From DAIOEK01 sp963828285 (lineage in GTDB: Bacteria; Chloroflexota; Anaerolineae; Anaerolineales; Anaerolineaceae), in assembly GCA_963828285.1 (NCBI GenBank), contig CAWHEB010000001.1, positions 248,001-312,000 on the forward strand: 64,000 nt of DNA, given 5' to 3'. Position numbers and translations under genes: made by a program. Shown here piece by piece: positions 17,295 to 27,622 of this stretch. Each line of letters begins with the position of its first letter. Position 1 is the first letter of the stretch. Under the pieces are notes generated by a model. The model saw nothing but the letters and a program-made list of their open reading frames with translations, had not been told where the DNA came from and made no database searches.

Positions 17295-19362
17295 AACCAT
17301 TTTTTCTTATTTGGTTTTTGTTTTACCTATTATCATCATCCTTCCAATTATCTTTGGATTTCCACGATTACTGAATAGTCAATTTTCCGATCTCGAAATC
17401 ACGCACTATCCGAATGCTCTATTCATCCAAGAAAGCATTCAAAAATATGGACAAATCCCATTATGGAATCCACATTTTATGAATGGTTATCCATTTGATG
17501 GCGATCCTCTATCCGGACTTTGGTACCCTCCGGGGTGGATATCCATCTTACTACCGCTGCCTTTTGGGTTAAATATCAACATCCTATTTCATCTTCTTGC
17601 GGGAGGGTTAGGAATGTTGATGTACTTACGTGAAAAGAATTTTGATCTGACATTTTCCCTTTTTGGCGCAGGTTTGTTCATGATTATGCCCAATTTGATC
17701 ACTCACATTGGAGCGGGGCACGTAACACTAACTTATGCGATATGTTTATCTCCTTGGCTGCTTTACGCTGTTACCCATAATGGCATAATGAAATTCCGCT
17801 TGGTCAGTATATTTATCGGTTTGATCGTGTTAGCAGATATCCGATGGCTTCCATATGCAAGCACATTACTGCTTATCGAAATTTGCAGTCATTCCATTAG
17901 AGAGAAAAAAGACCCGTTATCCGAAGTCAAGCCACTGATACTTCCCCTCGGTTTAGGACTGCTTTCCGCGTCGGTTTTATTGATTCCGATGGCTATGTTT
18001 ACTAGCCACAGTACTCGAGTTTTGATGAGCGCCAATGATGTATTAGCTTACTCTTTACCCCTTATGAGATTAACCGGTTTAATAATTCCGGTGGTTGGTG
18101 GAGCAGAATGGACGATTTACATAGGAGGTGTATTGGCTAGTTTGAGCCTGGGGGGTATTGTCCTATCGTTTAGGCGGAGAGAATATCTGCCTTGGTCGAT
18201 CGGGGCGGTACTCCTTTTGATCTGGTCGCTTGGAGAAAATATTCCCGGGATAAGCCTAGTGGCAAAATTACCAGGGATCAATTTGACGAGGGTTCCAGCC
18301 CGCGGAATGATCGCAGTTTATATAACCACGATCATCCTATCATTAATCGCTTTCAGAACAATCATTGAGTCGGGTTATTCAACTATATCCAAAACAGTCA
18401 AACTTTCATTATTTGCTAGCTTTATAACATTAAGCGGTTATACGGGTTTTGCCATTTATTCAAAAAACGACTGGACACAACCGGCAATTGCCTCGCTTGT
18501 TATCCTACTTTGTTTCATCGGAATTATTTTAGAAAAAAAAGAAACAAAACTTCATATCGATGTCAAAACTATGATTCCTATTCTTATTCTCAGCAGTCTC
18601 TTCATATTTGATATAAGATTATTGACCGTCGTTAATCCAAATGATATACGGGTAGATTCAAATGTAAGGGCATTTTTGACCAATGAATCGAGAGGAAAGA
18701 TATTCACACCATCCTATAGTATCAGCCAGGCACAGGTGATCCAAAACAGATTTTCAGTAGTTAATGGTATAGCTCCGATTCAATTAATCGATTATGTTAA
18801 ATTCCTGGAAAATGCCAGCGGTGTTCAAGCAACTGAGTACAGTGTTATTCAACCTCCACTGAAAAATGGCGAAGTGGAAACTGCAAACAGCACAGCGATT
18901 ATGGATCTAAAACTATTAGCCGAAATGGGAGTAGACACTATCATTTCAGCTTTTCCCATTCAATCCGCGTACTTGAATGAAGTTTTTAGGAACAAGGATC
19001 TATATATCTATAGAAACGAACAATTTCGAGCATTGCCTAGTTTGGAACAAATTCCTCCTGCTATAGAAGAAGTAAAGTCTTTGAAACTTAGTCCATTAAC
19101 TGATATCTACCAAATTGAATCCCCTGACGGCGGAATTCTTCAAACAGGTCAAGTATTTTATCCAGGCTGGTCTGTAACTATTGATCATGAACCAGGGAAG
19201 ATCATAGAAATCGATCATTTTTTTCGATCCGTAAAAGTCCCACCGGGGAACCATATTGTTGAATTTGTTTACCGCCCCATATGGACTTATATAGGTGGCT
19301 TAATTTCGTTGCTTGTATTTGCGAGTTTAATTTTTCTCCCCATGAGAAGAGTCAATGGATAA
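17278..19362 (+). CDS. YfhO-family polytopic membrane protein (B1)
   Basis: A 694-residue protein with about 12 membrane helices and a soluble C-terminal domain. YfhO-family marks: ITHYPNALFIQESIQKYGQIPLWNPHFMNGYPF in the first external loop and, near the C-terminus, FYPGWSVTIDHEPGKIIEIDHFFRSVKVPPGNHIVEFVYRP. Members are predicted GT-C-type glycosyltransferases; in Firmicutes YfhO is linked to lipoteichoic-acid glycosylation. It overlaps both A1 upstream (17 bases) and A2 downstream (8 bases), so the group is a single translational unit. Confidence 0.8.
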   Translation: MNINRKTIFSYLVFVLPIIIILPIIFGFPRLLNSQFSDLEITHYPNALFIQESIQKYGQIPLWNPHFMNGYPFDGDPLSGLWYPPGWISILLPLPFGLNINILFHLLAGGLGMLMYLREKNFDLTFSLFGAGLFMIMPNLITHIGAGHVTLTYAICLSPWLLYAVTHNGIMKFRLVSIFIGLIVLADIRWLPYASTLLLIEICSHSIREKKDPLSEVKPLILPLGLGLLSASVLLIPMAMFTSHSTRVLMSANDVLAYSLPLMRLTGLIIPVVGGAEWTIYIGGVLASLSLGGIVLSFRRREYLPWSIGAVLLLIWSLGENIPGISLVAKLPGINLTRVPARGMIAVYITTIILSLIAFRTIIESGYSTISKTVKLSLFASFITLSGYTGFAIYSKNDWTQPAIASLVILLCFIGIILEKKETKLHIDVKTMIPILILSSLFIFDIRLLTVVNPNDIRVDSNVRAFLTNESRGKIFTPSYSISQAQVIQNRFSVVNGIAPIQLIDYVKFLENASGVQATEYSVIQPPLKNGEVETANSTAIMDLKLLAEMGVDTIISAFPIQSAYLNEVFRNKDLYIYRNEQFRALPSLEQIPPAIEEVKSLKLSPLTDIYQIESPDGGILQTGQVFYPGWSVTIDHEPGKIIEIDHFFRSVKVPPGNHIVEFVYRPIWTYIGGLISLLVFASLIFLPMRRVNG

Positions 19363-20930
19363 TACGGATAAAAGATATCTGACATGGTTCATCATCGGGA
19401 CAATACTTATCACAAGCGTTCCATATCTGATTGGATTTAGTACCCAAAGCACAGAATGGAAATTTCAACGGATTTGTCATTGGTGTTGATGATGGGAATA
19501 CTTATATTGCGAAAATGCTTCGGGGATCTGAAGGCGATTGGTTATTCAGAACTCCATATACTTCAGAGCTACAAAATGGGTCATTATCGTATCTGCCTTA
19601 CATATTAATTGGAAAACTTGCCGGTGGGCCGGCCATCCACGATCAGTTATTAGCACTTTTTCATCTCTTTCGTGCGTTTGGTATCACTATTTTTATTTGG
19701 GGAACAAATAAATTCCTGACGTGTTTTATCGCTGACAATTATTTCCGTAGATGGGCGATGGTTTTTATTACATTTGCCGGGGGATTGGGTTGGATCATTC
19801 CATTACTTGGAAAAAGCGAATGGTGGGGGAGAATGCCATTAGAGTTTTACTCTCCTGAGACTTTTGGATTTTTGAGCATATTTACACTTCCACACCTTGC
19901 GTTCGGAAGAGGACTGCTTTTATATGGATTAGCAAAAGTTATCACGTTCTTTGATGACAATAGTAAAGTGTCCACTTTATTCTATGCTTCAGCAGCATTC
20001 TTTTTAGCAGGATTCTTTCAACCGATATATTCTGCTCTTGGAATAATGCTTTCATCGTTGATCATGCTGGTTAAGTGGAAAAAAAATAAGGACAAATCAC
20101 CCACAAAATCGGTTAGGCAAGGGATCTATCTCTTTATTTGTCCCGGCTTATGGGTAATTTATTATCTAGTATTAAGTAAATTTGATCATTTCTTTAGAGC
20201 ATGGACCAATCAGAACGTCATCACATCTCCAAATCCGTTGCATTATCTGCTGGCGTATGGAATACTGGCTGCCGTTATCATCATATCTCTGGTAAAGGAT
20301 CCTGAAATATTTAAAGACGGGAATATACAATTTCTTTTACTTTGGATCATTATCTTGCCTATCCTGGCGTATTTTCCCAGCAATCTTCAACGCCGATTAC
20401 CTGACGGGATCTGGACCTCGTTCGTAGTACTTGCAGCGATTGGTTTGGGTAAAATTGAAAAAGAAAAATCAAAAGTAATGATCAGTCAAATAATATTATT
20501 AATCTCTCTGCCAGCATCGTTGATTTTATATGCAGGCACAATATTTTCCGTTCTGAAGCCTACATCCCCATTGTTTGTTCGACAGGATAAGCTGGATTTT
20601 ATTCAATCAGTCTATGATAACGACCCCAATGCGGTAATTATCTCAGATTTCCGAACATCAAATGAAATTCCCGCTTATTTCCCGTTAAGGATGATCAATG
20701 GACATGGTCCAGAAGCGACTTTACGTCCAAAGCTTGAAATGGCATTCAAAGAATTTGTTATAGACAGCACTAGTTTGTATGAGATTGCTAAAGAACTTGG
20801 TGCAAACTGGATCATTGAAGATTTTGCTTCTAATCTTGGTTTTCCACCAGAGTACTTAGATAATTGTCATTTTAATTTGAGAAGTAATCATGTGAATATG
20901 AAGGCATTTGAGATAACCGAATGCAAATAA
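19355..20930 (+). CDS. polytopic GT-C-like membrane protein (A2), frameshifted near the 5' end
   Basis: Paralog of A1. The ATG at 19355 overlaps the B1 stop and begins MDNTDKRYLTWFIIGTILITSVPYLIGFS, matching A1's N-terminus, but this frame stops at about 19487. The A1-like continuation (NGFVIGVDDGNTYIAKMLRGSEGDWLF) is in the next frame. One extra base within about 19461-19466 (AAATTTC) explains it. The corrected protein has about 525 residues and 10-11 membrane helices. TTG 19431, the first start in the downstream frame, would remove the first helix and is unlikely to be the true start. Overlaps B2 by 10 bases. Confidence 0.68.
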
Positions 20931-23257
20931 TCGAATATTTCAAAGTTACCAAAGAAAAAATCCATGAAGCTGCACCTTTTATTTGGCAGATTGTCGGTCC
21001 TTGTTTACTTATTGGCAGGTTGTTAGTCAGAGGAGAAGTACTATTTTGGGGAACAAGCTATCTGCAATTCTCAGGATGGCGTTGGACAGCATGGCAGATG
21101 ATCAGGGAAGGAATTTTTCCAAGTTGGAATCCTTTGAATGGGATGGGCGCACCCCTTTTTGCGAATTATCAAGCAGCTTTTCTATATCCACCAAATATTC
21201 TGGTATGGCTTGGTGCGCTTTTGAATGGGATTCCGGGCATTAATTTCGCACAAACCTTATTGGTTATCCTTCATATAGCTGCAAGCGGTATTGGTTTTGT
21301 AATCCTTACGCGGAAACTCGGCTTTTCACCTACCGGACAAACGATCAGTGGATTGACATATTCATTATCCTCTTTTCAAATAACGAGGATAAGTTTTCTT
21401 TCTATCAACGCGGCACTTGCCTGGTTACCCTGGTTATTGATAGCCAGTTTAGGAATCATCGAAGGTGTACGGGATGGAAAGAAGTCTATACAGAAGCGAA
21501 ATATGCTTGGGTTGATATTCGCATCTACCTGTCTGTTGTTATCAGGTCATGCTCAAATTGCATGGTACAGCTATTTGCTTTTGGGAATATGGATACTTTT
21601 TTGGATAATTCCTATCGATAACATCAAAAGTATTCTTACGATACTTGTAAAAATTGGGGCATCGCTCGTTTTCAGCATCGGTATCACCATGGTACAGCTG
21701 CTGCCTACATTGGAATATCTTCAACAATCGCAACGAGCATCGGCGGTTGATTACGCATATGCCTTAAATTATTCATTCTGGCCATGGCGTTTCTTAACTC
21801 TGATATCAGCTAATCTATTCGGAAATCCTGGAAACGGGAACTATTGGGTCTCTGCCGATAATTATTGGGAAGATGCAATCTATGTCGGGGTTTTGCCAAT
21901 CATCCTATGTATTTTTACCGTATTCTTTTTCTTCATCCGCAGGATCAGATTGGGCTCAGTTGGCAAAAAAATATTTTGGTATACAATCTTTATCGTTCTC
22001 ATAGGGATAATTTTTGCACTGGGCAGATTCACCCCTGTATTCCCATGGCTTTACTATAATATTCCAACTTTTTCCATGTTTCAAGGACCAGCCAGGTGGA
22101 TCCTCTGGCCGGTCGTTGGCTTTGCATTGCTTGCGGGAATGGCTTTCGATCAATGGCAAAAACCCACTGGTAAATGGTTATACTGGTCACGGTTAAGTTT
22201 GGCGGGTGCGGCTGCGATTATGATCGGAAGCTTACTGGTCGTTAAAGTGACAGGTCAAAGTATTCAAGCGACTTACATGAAGAGTTTCGCTGAGACCGGA
22301 GCATTACTTTTAGGTGCAGCGATATTAAATTTAATCAAACCGGGAGAAAAGTCAAAACGCATTTGGTGGAATTATCTGGTGGTTTTACTCGTTTTCGTCG
22401 ACCTTATGTATATAAACTGGCATGCAAATCCGGGAATCTCAAACTATTCTTTACTAAACTTTGAGAAACAGTTGGGAGAACATTCCGAAAGATATTTCAT
22501 GAATAATCTGTCCGCTGAAAAATTGGTTTATAAAAAGTACTTCAGGTTTAATACCTATGATCTGGATTCGATCTGGGCAGAAATTCATAAAGAAATTATG
22601 CCCAATACCAATCTTTATCGCGGATTTTCGATGTTCAATAATTTTGATCCATTACTACCTGCGAATTTTGTGGATTGGAGCGAGCAAACCAAACTACAAT
22701 CAAAATCTCCCGATATAGACTTGTTACGTTTGTCTGATGTAGGAGTAGTGATCGAAGTCAACGGTGATGAGGAATTATCCACAACTACGAAAATCATCAA
22801 CGGCGCAACACGATATCGTTTCTTCACCTGCTGGCAGAGTGTACCTGGAAATGGGAATATCCACAAAGAATTTTCAGATATTGTCGAGGATGGGTTGGCA
22901 CTTTCAAAAGTACTGATCAGTGGATCGGGAATAGCCCCATCGTGTAACATTTCAAATGAACCAGTGCAATTCATTGTAATAGATGAAAAACCTGATAGCA
23001 CTGTTTTAGAGATTTATACACCAGCAAACGGTTGGATCATGCAAGCTGATACAAAGTATCCAGGATGGATTGCTGAAGTGGATGATCAACCTACCAAGAT
23101 ATATCTCGCAGATGGGATATTTAGAGGTATCTATGTAGAAGCAGGAAACCATATTTTAAAAATCTCCTACAGACCGTCAACACTTTATAATGGGGCATTG
23201 ATCAGTTTGCTATTTTTATTCATTTACATAGGATGGGCTATATTTCCTGAAAAGTGA
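20921..23257 (+). CDS. YfhO-family polytopic membrane protein (B2)
   Basis: A 778-residue relative of B1. First external loop: WRWTAWQMIREGIFPSWNPLNGMGAPLFANYQAAFLYPPN. About 12 membrane helices follow. The large soluble C-terminal region ends with KYPGWIAEVDDQPTKIYLADGIFRGIYVEAGNHILKISYRPS and a last membrane helix, the YfhO pattern. It overlaps A2 by 10 bases and is followed 7 bases later by moxR, so the forward transcript may continue into the cell-shape block. Confidence 0.8.
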   Translation: MQIIEYFKVTKEKIHEAAPFIWQIVGPCLLIGRLLVRGEVLFWGTSYLQFSGWRWTAWQMIREGIFPSWNPLNGMGAPLFANYQAAFLYPPNILVWLGALLNGIPGINFAQTLLVILHIAASGIGFVILTRKLGFSPTGQTISGLTYSLSSFQITRISFLSINAALAWLPWLLIASLGIIEGVRDGKKSIQKRNMLGLIFASTCLLLSGHAQIAWYSYLLLGIWILFWIIPIDNIKSILTILVKIGASLVFSIGITMVQLLPTLEYLQQSQRASAVDYAYALNYSFWPWRFLTLISANLFGNPGNGNYWVSADNYWEDAIYVGVLPIILCIFTVFFFFIRRIRLGSVGKKIFWYTIFIVLIGIIFALGRFTPVFPWLYYNIPTFSMFQGPARWILWPVVGFALLAGMAFDQWQKPTGKWLYWSRLSLAGAAAIMIGSLLVVKVTGQSIQATYMKSFAETGALLLGAAILNLIKPGEKSKRIWWNYLVVLLVFVDLMYINWHANPGISNYSLLNFEKQLGEHSERYFMNNLSAEKLVYKKYFRFNTYDLDSIWAEIHKEIMPNTNLYRGFSMFNNFDPLLPANFVDWSEQTKLQSKSPDIDLLRLSDVGVVIEVNGDEELSTTTKIINGATRYRFFTCWQSVPGNGNIHKEFSDIVEDGLALSKVLISGSGIAPSCNISNEPVQFIVIDEKPDSTVLEIYTPANGWIMQADTKYPGWIAEVDDQPTKIYLADGIFRGIYVEAGNHILKISYRPSTLYNGALISLLFLFIYIGWAIFPEK

Positions 23258-23264
23258 GTTGATA

Positions 23265-24206
23265 ATGGAAATCGGACAAATCGAAGGTCTTAATAAGAAA
23301 ATCATCGATAATATTGAGAAAGTTATTATCGGAAAGTCATCAGTCGTCCAGTTAGCAGTCATTGGCCTTTTAAGCCAGGGACATTGCTTGATTGAAGACG
23401 TTCCCGGTGTTGGCAAAACCATGCTAGCAAGAAGTCTGGCAAAATCAGTAGATCTGGTATTTAAACGAATTCAATTTACACCAGATATGCTCCCATCAGA
23501 TATTACCGGCATCACTTTTTATAACCAGAAGGACCAGGTATTCGAATATAAGCCAGGACCGGTAGTCACTCAGATACTCCTTGCAGATGAGATCAATCGA
23601 GCAACCCCCAAAACGCAATCTGCTCTACTGGAAGCTATGGAGGAAAAGCAGATCACAATAGATGGCGTAACCCATACTCTTCCACAGCCATTCATGGTAT
23701 TAGCCACTCAAAATTCAATAGAATATGAAGGTACTTATCCTTTACCTGAAGCGCAGATTGACCGTTTTATGCTAAAAATTCGACTAGGATACCCAGCCGG
23801 AAAAGAAGAAATGGATATCCTCGAGATGCAAAAGATCGAACATCCCATTGAAAAATTGAATGCTGTAGTTTCTGCAGAAGAATTGCTCAACATTCAAAAG
23901 ATAATCAGGCAAGTCGAGTTGTCTGACCAAGTCAGGAAATATATTGTTGATATAGTCACTACAACAAGAAATCACGATGATATCTATCTTGGAGTTAGCC
24001 CACGTGGAAGTCTGGGATTGTTTAGAACCGCACAGGCGAGAGCATCCATTCTTGGAAGAGACTATGTCACACCGGATGATGTAAAGGCGATGATCATTCC
24101 TGTATTAGCCCATCGTATCATTATTAATCCGTCCGGAAGGATAAAGAAAATTACTGCAGAACAATTATTGATGGAGATTTTAGCCGCCATTCCCGTCCCT
24201 GTGTAA
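23265..24206 (+). CDS. MoxR-type AAA+ ATPase
   Basis: A 313-residue AAA+ chaperone-like ATPase that usually activates partner proteins. Walker A EDVPGVGKTMLARSL, Walker B ILLADEINRATPKTQSALLEAMEEKQ, sensor 1 VLATQNSIEYEGTYPLPEAQIDRF and sensor 2 SPRGSLGLFRTAQA are all intact. ATG 23265 is chosen; TTG 23259 is the alternative. The DUF58 gene 9 bases downstream is its usual partner. Confidence 0.93.
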   Translation: MEIGQIEGLNKKIIDNIEKVIIGKSSVVQLAVIGLLSQGHCLIEDVPGVGKTMLARSLAKSVDLVFKRIQFTPDMLPSDITGITFYNQKDQVFEYKPGPVVTQILLADEINRATPKTQSALLEAMEEKQITIDGVTHTLPQPFMVLATQNSIEYEGTYPLPEAQIDRFMLKIRLGYPAGKEEMDILEMQKIEHPIEKLNAVVSAEELLNIQKIIRQVELSDQVRKYIVDIVTTTRNHDDIYLGVSPRGSLGLFRTAQARASILGRDYVTPDDVKAMIIPVLAHRIIINPSGRIKKITAEQLLMEILAAIPVPV

Positions 24207-24215
24207 TATTTACCC

Positions 24216-25487
24216 ATGATCAAGCTAAAAGTAGGCAAATCATTTTGGATATTTGTTTTATTGAGCGGCATCACTTTATCAGCCGCTATTATGATAGGAG
24301 ATCCGCTTTTTTATCGTGCTTTTTATTTTTGGCTCGGTTTGTTCCTGTTTTCAATCGTCTGGACAGCAACTTCTTTATGGAAAGTCAATCTTCGACGGAC
24401 TTCACGCGAATTGCAAATGGAAGTTGGAGATTTACTTGAAGAGAAATTTGAGATTGAGAATCAGAGTTTTTTGAGAAAAACCTGGATCGAAGTATCTGAC
24501 AATTCACAAATAGCGGGAACGACAGGGTCCAGAGTTCTGGTAAATATCGCTCCTCGTACAATAAAACAATATACTGCGCATAGCCATCTCGTCAGACGAG
24601 GTAAATACTTGCTTGGTCCCACTATTATTAAAAGTGGAGATATTTTTGGCATTTTTGGAACCGAAGAATATTATAATGGGGAAAAATTTCTGCTCGTTAG
24701 CCCTAGAGTCTTCAATATCAACCTTTTCAGTCGATCAACGAGTTTTCTTTCAGGGGGATCATCAACCCGTACTCAATCAAGAGAATCAACTGCTTATGTT
24801 AGTGGTGTTCGAGAATACCAACCCGGGGATCCACTGAAGATAATCCACTGGCAAAGCACTGCAAAAAACCAGAATCTTATCGTAAAAGAATATGATAAAG
24901 ACCCACAAGCAGAGGTGATTATCCTATTGGATATTCAAGATGGACCACAATGGGATATTGAAAGGAAAATTGAGAATAAGCCGGTATGGATATTCGAAGC
25001 TGGAAAGCGAAGCACGATAATCCCCGCATCGATGGAATATTTGACAAGCATAGCTGCTTCTCTCGCAAATACAAACATAAAGAATGATATAGCGACGGGT
25101 TTGATTTACTCCATGATGGATGTTATTGTAATTTCTCCTGAAAAAGGTGAAAGGCAATTCCAAAAGATACTCGAACAATTATCTTTGATGAATCCTACTT
25201 CGCAAAAGTCTATTTTTGAATTTACTAATATATACAAGAAAGAAATCCATCAAGGCAGTCAGGTCATTATTCTCACAGCAGGATATGATGATTCAATTTT
25301 ACTTACGATAGAAGAGTTGAGATCACGGAATTTGGATGTAATTGTAGTCATGCTTAATCGCGATTCTTTTCGAGTTTTTCCATCGAATTCGTTATTAGCA
25401 GAGAGAATTAATGGTACAGGAGTTCGTTGTTACTTCATCAACGAGTGCGTGGATATTCAAGAACTCCAGACAGCATTGGCTACATAA
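24216..25487 (+). CDS. DUF58 domain protein (MoxR partner)
   Basis: A 423-residue protein with two N-terminal membrane helices (residues ~8-50), an extracytoplasmic or beta-rich middle and the DUF58 motif REYQPGDPLKIIHWQSTAKNQNLIVKEYDKDPQAEV near residue 195, after which a vWA-like C-terminal half follows. MoxR-DUF58 pairs occur widely, often with vWA or transglutaminase proteins. No transglutaminase gene follows here. The role is inferred as membrane-complex assembly or stress signalling. Confidence 0.85.
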   Translation: MIKLKVGKSFWIFVLLSGITLSAAIMIGDPLFYRAFYFWLGLFLFSIVWTATSLWKVNLRRTSRELQMEVGDLLEEKFEIENQSFLRKTWIEVSDNSQIAGTTGSRVLVNIAPRTIKQYTAHSHLVRRGKYLLGPTIIKSGDIFGIFGTEEYYNGEKFLLVSPRVFNINLFSRSTSFLSGGSSTRTQSRESTAYVSGVREYQPGDPLKIIHWQSTAKNQNLIVKEYDKDPQAEVIILLDIQDGPQWDIERKIENKPVWIFEAGKRSTIIPASMEYLTSIAASLANTNIKNDIATGLIYSMMDVIVISPEKGERQFQKILEQLSLMNPTSQKSIFEFTNIYKKEIHQGSQVIILTAGYDDSILLTIEELRSRNLDVIVVMLNRDSFRVFPSNSLLAERINGTGVRCYFINECVDIQELQTALAT

Positions 25488-25631
25488 GGAAAACGAAAAA
25501 CATATCATTCGTAAATACAAGAGCAATATCTGTTGATGGTTTTGATTGTTTCAGAAAACAAAAGAATCTACTTTATAATCATTTATGTGGATTATGGGTG
25601 GATAAAATCAAAATCTAAAAGAATGCTGTAT

Positions 25632-25639
25632 GGTATAAT
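25632..25639 (+). promoter_or_regulatory. extended -10 promoter for the mreB operon
   Basis: TATAAT at 25634-25639 is preceded by TGG, an extended -10, within the 207-base gap before mreB. A recognisable -35 is absent. The leader would be about 50 bases and ends in the SD GAGGAG. The rest of the gap holds no ORF or hairpin I can support. Confidence 0.5.
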
Positions 25640-25694
25640 CCGGCAAGATTCCGCCCTATGAAACCTGCACATAACTATGGACGAGGAGTAAACA

Positions 25695-26759
25695 TTGGCA
25701 TTTAATCCCCTTAATTGGTTATTGGGGTTTTTCTCACTTGATATTGGCATAGACCTGGGGACAGCAAATACCCTGGTAAATGTTCGTGGTAAGGGTATCG
25801 TTATCAATGAACCTTCATGGGTTGCGATTGATAAAAGATCTCGAAGACCTCTAGCTATTGGTGCTCAAGCGAAAGAGATGGTCGGTCGTACTCCGCAGAA
25901 TGTGGTTGCAATTCGTCCACTGCGCGATGGGGTGATCTCTGAATTTGAAATCACCCAAGCGATGCTGGAATATTTTATTGGTAAAGCACACCAACAAAGC
26001 ATAGTCCCATTACCCCGACCTCGTGTCGTTGTTGGGATTCCATCCGGAGCAACCGAAGTTGAAAAACGAGCTGTTTACGACGCTGCCATGGCAGCAGGTG
26101 CGCGAGAAACCTATCTTATAGAAGAACCTTCTGCTGCTGCACTTGGAGCAGGACTACCAGTTTCGGATATCCGTGGGTCGATGATCGTTGATATCGGTGG
26201 TGGTACGACTGAAGTTGCAGTGATATCGATTGGTGGTATTGTGGTTTCCCGATCACTCAGAGTTGCCGGTGATGAGATGGATCAGGATATCATCAATTAT
26301 CTTAGAAATAAGTATAACTTGTTGATCGGCGAGCTGATGGCAGAGCAGGTGAAAATGTCCATAGGCTCAGCATATCCACTCCAAAATGAAAAAACGTTAA
26401 CCATTCGCGGTCGTAATCTTGTCACCGGTTTACCTGAGTCACTTGAAATTTCTTCCGTGGAAATCCGCGAAGGATTATCCAACTCAATCAGAGTAATTGT
26501 CGATACGATTAAAGACGCATTGGATGAGGTCCCACCCGAGATCGTTTCTGACCTTTTGGAAACAGGTGTATGTCTTGCTGGCGGAGGAGCCTTATTACAA
26601 GGATTAGCTGAAAGACTTAGTGATGAATTAAGATTGAGAGTGTGGATTGCAGAGGATCCCCTCACTTGTGTTGCTCGAGGTGCCGGGATGGTTCTCGAAA
26701 ACTTGGATGAGTTAAGTAGATTCCTGGTTGTTGTTGATCGAGCAGGAAGCCGGAAATAA
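25695..26759 (+). CDS. mreB: rod shape-determining protein MreB
   Basis: Actin-like ATPase that organises elongasome wall synthesis. At 354 residues it has the phosphate-1 loop DIGIDLGTANTLV, connecting-1 EEPSAAALGAGLPV, phosphate-2 IVDIGGGTTEVAVIS and the adenosine motif CLAGGGALLQGLAERL. The N-terminal MAFNPLNWLLGFFS is an amphipathic membrane-binding segment. The start is TTG 25695 with GAGGAG upstream. It heads the mreB-mreC-mreD-mrdA order, though mreC and mreD frames are broken in this sequence. Confidence 0.97.
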   Translation: MAFNPLNWLLGFFSLDIGIDLGTANTLVNVRGKGIVINEPSWVAIDKRSRRPLAIGAQAKEMVGRTPQNVVAIRPLRDGVISEFEITQAMLEYFIGKAHQQSIVPLPRPRVVVGIPSGATEVEKRAVYDAAMAAGARETYLIEEPSAAALGAGLPVSDIRGSMIVDIGGGTTEVAVISIGGIVVSRSLRVAGDEMDQDIINYLRNKYNLLIGELMAEQVKMSIGSAYPLQNEKTLTIRGRNLVTGLPESLEISSVEIREGLSNSIRVIVDTIKDALDEVPPEIVSDLLETGVCLAGGGALLQGLAERLSDELRLRVWIAEDPLTCVARGAGMVLENLDELSRFLVVVDRAGSRK

Positions 26760-26771
26760 CCAAAAATAAAT

Positions 26772-27619
26772 ATGATGCGTAAGCAGAATACCCAATTGTT
26801 GGGCATAGGAATCCTGTCACTCATAATCGCTGGAATCTTAATGCTCTCTCTTAGTGGATATATCAATCCAATATTGAACAATGTTTCAAGCCCGGTAGTC
26901 TCTCTGCAAACATGGGTTTCGACAAGGTTTACCGCTATCTATGAGTTCTTTACCGTTCCAAGGGATGTCGCAAGTTTAAGGCAACGCAACCAGGAATTGG
27001 AAGCGGAACTCTCCAACTTGCAAACACAAATCATAACTCTCCAGCAGCAAATCAACGAAACAAAAGTTTTATACGCACTATTGGATTTTGCCCGAGAAAA
27101 TCCATCCAACAAGTATCGCGCATGTAGTGTAATCGGGAGGGACCCAGTCCATTTCTGCATTACATCATCATCGATCAAGGTTCTGATCAGGGGATCAGGC
27201 ATGGGATGCCAGTGGTGACCCAAAATGGGTTGGTGGGTACAATCGATGCAGTTACAGCGACGGCAGGCAGAGTGCAACTAATCAATGATACCGCTGCAGT
27301 TGTAAATGTTGTTTTAGAGACCACCAATACTGAAGTCACTATGAACGGTTCTGTTACTGGCGATCTATCGTTATCGATGATTCCACAGGACCTTGATGTT
27401 CCGAAAGGCGAAGTTATCCTTACATCCGGTCTCGGAGGTCGTTTCCCATCAAATATCATGGTTGGACAAGTTACTGGAATCCAAAAACAAGGGAATGCTT
27501 TATTTCAAAGCGCATCAGTACAACCAATCGTTGACTTTACCAATCTCAGCGTAGTTCTTGTTATCACAAATTTTCAGCCACAAGACATTACTCCGCTGTT
27601 ACCTACAGCTGTACCGTAA
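26772..27619 (+). CDS. mreC: rod shape-determining protein MreC, frameshifted
   Basis: Periplasmic/extracellular scaffold of the elongasome. The first frame gives a membrane helix (~residues 9-30), a coiled coil (SLRQRNQELEAELSNLQTQI) and SVIGRDP, then a wrong C-terminus ending at 27218. The proper beta-domain continues in another frame as LHYIIIDQGSDQGIRHGMPVVTQNGLVGTI to 27619. The break is at about 27145: restoring one A (CCAGTCC to CCAAGTCC) gives GRDPSPFLHYIII, exactly the family pattern. So a one-base deletion in the sequence is the simplest reading. The corrected length is about 282 residues. Confidence 0.88.
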
Positions 27620-27622
27620 ACC

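Noticed and set aside
19431..20930. A2 starting at TTG 19431
   Set aside because: That start loses the first membrane helix and lacks an SD. The upstream frame from ATG 19355 encodes the A1-like N-terminus.
26297..26881. 194-codon open frame antisense to mreB
   Set aside because: It mirrors the codon structure of mreB, has no SD and no recognisable domain.
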